Positions 5,212-7,044 of a DNA stretch of 7,044 nucleotides are shown in pieces (positions within the stretch are counted from its first letter, which is position 1; the number at the start of each line of letters is the position of its first letter). The stretch is from Candidatus Binataceae bacterium (GTDB taxonomy: Bacteria; Desulfobacterota; Binatia; Binatales; Binataceae), in NCBI GenBank assembly GCA_030042765.1, contig JASHZA010000224.1, forward strand, positions 1-7,044. Reading direction: 5' to 3'. A model generated the notes under the pieces. That model made no database searches and was not told the DNA's origin. It saw nothing but the letters and a program-made list of their open reading frames with translations. A program made the translations under genes and the position numbers.

Positions 5212-5937
5212 ATGGAAATCGTCAAGCAGGACCTGACGGTGCCGGCCGGCAGCGAGAGGATGCCGTGCCATCTGGCTCGCCCGGTGAGCGGAGGCCCTTA
5301 TCCTGGCCTGGTCGTGGTAATGGAAGCTTTTGGTCTAAACGATAACATCAAGGCGCTTACTGACCGATTCGCGGCTGAGGGATTCGTCGCGATTTCGCCG
5401 AACCTTTATTTCCGCCAAGCCAACAATGTGGTCGGATACGACAATTTGCCAGGCGCGATCAAACTGATGGGAAGTTTGAACGATGACCAAATCGCCGCCG
5501 ACATGACCGCTGCAATCAACCACGTCAAGACGATGAGGGAAGTGCGCCCGCGCTTCGGAACAACCGGCTTCTGCATGGGCGGGCGCGTAGCCTTCCTGAC
5601 CGCGGTGCGCAACTCCGACGTTTATGCCACCGCGCCGTTTTACGGCGGGGGAATGACGCGGGCGGGACAGCCGGGTGGCAAAGCTCCCATTGATTCTGCG
5701 ACGAGCCTCAGGGGACCCGTACTCGCGTTCTTCGGCGGCAAAGACGCTTTTATCCCAATGGCCGAGGTGGACAAGTTCCGCGACGCGCTCAACCAGGCGG
5801 GCAAGCCGGCCGAGATCGTGCTGTACGCCGACGCGGACCACGGCTTCATGTGCGACGAGCGTCCCTCGTATCACGCGGCCCACGCGAAGGAAGCGTTTGC
5901 CAAGACGGTGGCGTTCTTTAAAGAGAAGCTCGGCTGA
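5212..5937 (+). CDS. Dienelactone hydrolase family protein (alpha/beta hydrolase)
   Basis: Dienelactone hydrolases open lactone rings such as those formed in chlorocatechol breakdown, and the wider family includes other esterases. This 241-residue protein has the family's cysteine nucleophile in GFCMGGR (C121), the aspartate in GGKDAFIP (D178) and the histidine in ADHGFMC (H210). It also has E38 in VVVMEAFGLND, which in characterised family members holds the cysteine in check. The region NLYFR after about residue 64 is also typical. No signal peptide is seen, so it is likely cytoplasmic. ATG 5212 is supported by GGAGG at 5202-5206, 5 bases upstream. The gene stands alone: it diverges from rhomboid, converges on the nitroreductase and ends at its own terminator. 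Other chlorocatechol pathway genes are absent, so the true substrate may be another ester or lactone. Confidence 0.93.
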   Translation: MEIVKQDLTVPAGSERMPCHLARPVSGGPYPGLVVVMEAFGLNDNIKALTDRFAAEGFVAISPNLYFRQANNVVGYDNLPGAIKLMGSLNDDQIAADMTAAINHVKTMREVRPRFGTTGFCMGGRVAFLTAVRNSDVYATAPFYGGGMTRAGQPGGKAPIDSATSLRGPVLAFFGGKDAFIPMAEVDKFRDALNQAGKPAEIVLYADADHGFMCDERPSYHAAHAKEAFAKTVAFFKEKLG

Positions 5938-5996
5938 TCGAGCTGCGTCAGCCGGCTTGGGCAGGCCCGGTTGACCGATCCACTCCACGTCCGCAC

Positions 5997-6046
5997 ACGG
6001 CGGGCGAGCACCGTTAGTTCAGGCGCCGCCCGCCGTTGATTTTCTT
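5997..6046 (+). terminator. Intrinsic terminator after the dienelactone hydrolase
   Basis: ACGGCGGGCG (5997-6006) pairs perfectly with CGCCCGCCGT (6027-6036) to make a 10-bp GC-rich stem with a 20-base loop, followed by TGATTTTCTT (6037-6046). It lies about 60 bases after the stop codon at 5937 and before the convergent nitroreductase end at 6085. The minus strand has no T-run, so it works for plus-strand transcription only. Confidence 0.75.
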
Positions 6047-6084
6047 AGGGTCCAAAGCAGAAACGGAACGCGAAAGCTGGGTGG

Positions 6085-6762
6085 CTATCCGGGCCAGGCC
6101 TTCCCGTAACTGTCGAGGCAGGCAACCTCGTTTACGGACTTGCGTTTTACTGGAAAATGATGGCCCTGAGGATAGCCAATCGGCATCAGCGCGTAGGTCT
6201 GCACGTCCGGCGGCAAATTCAGGATCGCGCGTACCTCTTCCTCGAAGAACGCATGAATCGTGGTCAGAACGGTGCCCAGGCCAAATGCGCGGCAAGCCAG
6301 GATAATGTTCTGCACCGCGGGATAGATGCTCGAGCCGGCGATTCTCACCGACCCAGCCATCCGAGCCTTGATGTCCGCCGGCAGATTGGTGTTTCCCGAC
6401 CACATCGAAGCTTTCAGGCACGGAACCAGCAGCACCGGCGCGTCGCCCATATGGTCGAAGAGATGCTGCACCGATTGCATGAAACGCGCGTACTTCTTCT
6501 CGTCCATGTGCTCCGGCCGCGGTGCGCCGGCGTAGAGCTTCATCAGAATTTCCGACGCCTTCTTGTAGACCGCTCCGAGTTGCTTACGCTTGCCGGCGTC
6601 CTTGACGACCATAAACAGCCACGATTGCGCGTTGCTGCCCGAGGGAGCGCGGATGGCTGCGTCAAGCACTTTGGTGATCACTTCGTCGGGCACCGGGTCG
6701 GGCCGCAGACGCCTGATCGCTCCAGCCGAATACATGACTTCGAACAATCCTGTTTCCGCCAC
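6085..6762 (-). CDS. Nitroreductase family protein (FMN-dependent oxidoreductase)
   Basis: Members of this family use FMN and NAD(P)H to reduce nitroaromatics, quinones, flavins or other compounds. The 225-residue product has the N-terminal IRRLRPDPVPDEVI (about 16-29) and the flavin-binding RAPSGSNAQSW (about 38-48). A central GSSIYPAVQNIILACRAFGLGT helix and the C-terminal MPIGYPQG (193-200) leading into PVKRKSVNEV are also typical. Homologues usually act as cytoplasmic dimers. I prefer GTG 6762 because GAGGA lies 8 bases upstream and the protein then begins close to the conserved FEVMYSAGAIRRL. The frame also allows TTG 6804 and GTG 6777, but TTG 6804 overlaps the candidate -10 at 6804-6809. 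The insert with EHMDEKKYARFMQS (about 82-95) is found in the longer subgroup. The substrate is unknown. Confidence 0.9.
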   Translation of the reverse strand: MAETGLFEVMYSAGAIRRLRPDPVPDEVITKVLDAAIRAPSGSNAQSWLFMVVKDAGKRKQLGAVYKKASEILMKLYAGAPRPEHMDEKKYARFMQSVQHLFDHMGDAPVLLVPCLKASMWSGNTNLPADIKARMAGSVRIAGSSIYPAVQNIILACRAFGLGTVLTTIHAFFEEEVRAILNLPPDVQTYALMPIGYPQGHHFPVKRKSVNEVACLDSYGKAWPG

Positions 6763-6803
6763 GATTGAATTCCTCACGGGTTGAGTTCGGGCCGCTTTCG
6801 GCA

Positions 6804-6830
6804 ATTATCACTTCGACTAGAAATCGGCAA
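6804..6830 (-). promoter_or_regulatory. Candidate promoter for the nitroreductase
   Basis: On the minus strand TTGCCG (6830-6825) and GATAAT (6809-6804) are separated by 15 bases. The -10 matches the consensus at five of six positions; the spacing is slightly short. Transcription would begin near 6797, about 35 bases before GTG 6762, which supports that start. Confidence 0.4.
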
Positions 6831-6935
6831 CGTTGAGCCATTCCCGCATCGCGTTCGCGCGAAACAACCGCTCATCCCAACCAGTCCGTGCTTTCTGTTG
6901 GAGCGCAGGTTACCGTACATCTCGGAGTCCGACCC

Positions 6936-7044
6936 ATGCAAAACTTCGATACCTTGATCGTAGCTCTTGCGTTTGCGGGCGTGTACGCGTCGGCGAGCTG
7001 GCTTCATCCGCTTCAGACCAAGTTCCACGGTTACTGGCTCTCGG
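6936..7044 (+). CDS. Membrane protein, N-terminal start (partial)
   Basis: A frame opens at ATG 6936, with GGAG at 6924-6927 eight bases upstream, and remains open to the right edge (36 codons). The peptide begins MQNFDTLIVALAFAGVYASA and continues SWLHPLQTKFHGYWLS. The stretch at about 6-22 is hydrophobic enough to be a membrane helix or an uncleaved signal anchor. It diverges from the nitroreductase across about 170 bases, in which I see no other gene on the plus strand. The family cannot be assigned with so little sequence; multi-pass membrane proteins, possibly ZIP-like transporters, are conceivable but unproven. Confidence 0.55.
   Translation, partial: MQNFDTLIVALAFAGVYASASWLHPLQTKFHGYWLS

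Noticed and set aside
4117..5271. A 384-codon open frame on the minus strand spanning the rhomboid gene, the divergent intergenic region and the start of the dienelactone hydrolase.
   Set aside because: Its product is Arg/Ala/Ser-rich without recognisable motifs, as expected from an off-frame reading of GC-rich coding DNA, and it overlaps two strongly supported genes.
6157..6768. A 203-codon plus-strand frame opposite the nitroreductase.
   Set aside because: His/Arg-rich complement of a well-supported gene; no motifs.
1..7044. Possible mobile element, CRISPR array, defence island or tRNA.
   Set aside because: No transposase or integrase, no terminal repeats, no regular spacer array and no cloverleaf were found on either strand by reading; the recognised genes are housekeeping or metabolic.

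Overview
This window looks like an ordinary chromosomal segment of a GC-rich, probably Gram-negative bacterium. Most genes are core or metabolic: the tail of scpA, scpB, the replicative helicase dnaB, a rhomboid protease, a metallo-beta-lactamase-fold hydrolase, a dienelactone hydrolase and a nitroreductase. I see no transposase, integrase, CRISPR array, tRNA or rRNA. The lineage cannot be fixed from this sequence. A deltaproteobacterial or Binatota-like uncultured soil or water organism is only a guess from the mix of genes and base composition.

Layout, left to right. Positions 1-894 (+) hold the end of scpA and all of scpB, overlapping by 8 bp as a translationally coupled chromosome-segregation pair. 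Positions 895-1141 are a non-coding leader with an AT-rich island, an 18-bp palindrome and a small hairpin. It precedes an unrecognised helical/coiled-coil protein of about 120 residues (1142-1504, +). Facing it is a minus-strand block: rhomboid (4122-4817), dnaB (2468-3853) and an MBL-fold hydrolase (1557-2408). The last two are 59 bp apart and probably co-transcribed from a promoter near 3930-3958. Positions 4818-5211 are a divergent intergenic region with overlapping inverted repeats beside the rhomboid start. Next comes a dienelactone hydrolase (5212-5937, +) ending at a convincing intrinsic terminator. A nitroreductase follows on the minus strand (6085-6762). The start of a membrane-protein gene runs off the right edge (6936 to the end, +).

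Working together: ScpA and ScpB load with SMC for chromosome condensation, and DnaB unwinds the replication fork, so the left half has a replication/segregation flavour. The hydrolases and nitroreductase are general catabolic or detoxifying enzymes with no clear shared pathway. No complete new system is visible. The parts most worth a second look are the leader of the orphan small gene (in-frame UGA between a well-placed SD-ATG and the likely GTG start, plus repeated AATGATT half-sites) and the competing hairpins upstream of the rhomboid gene.
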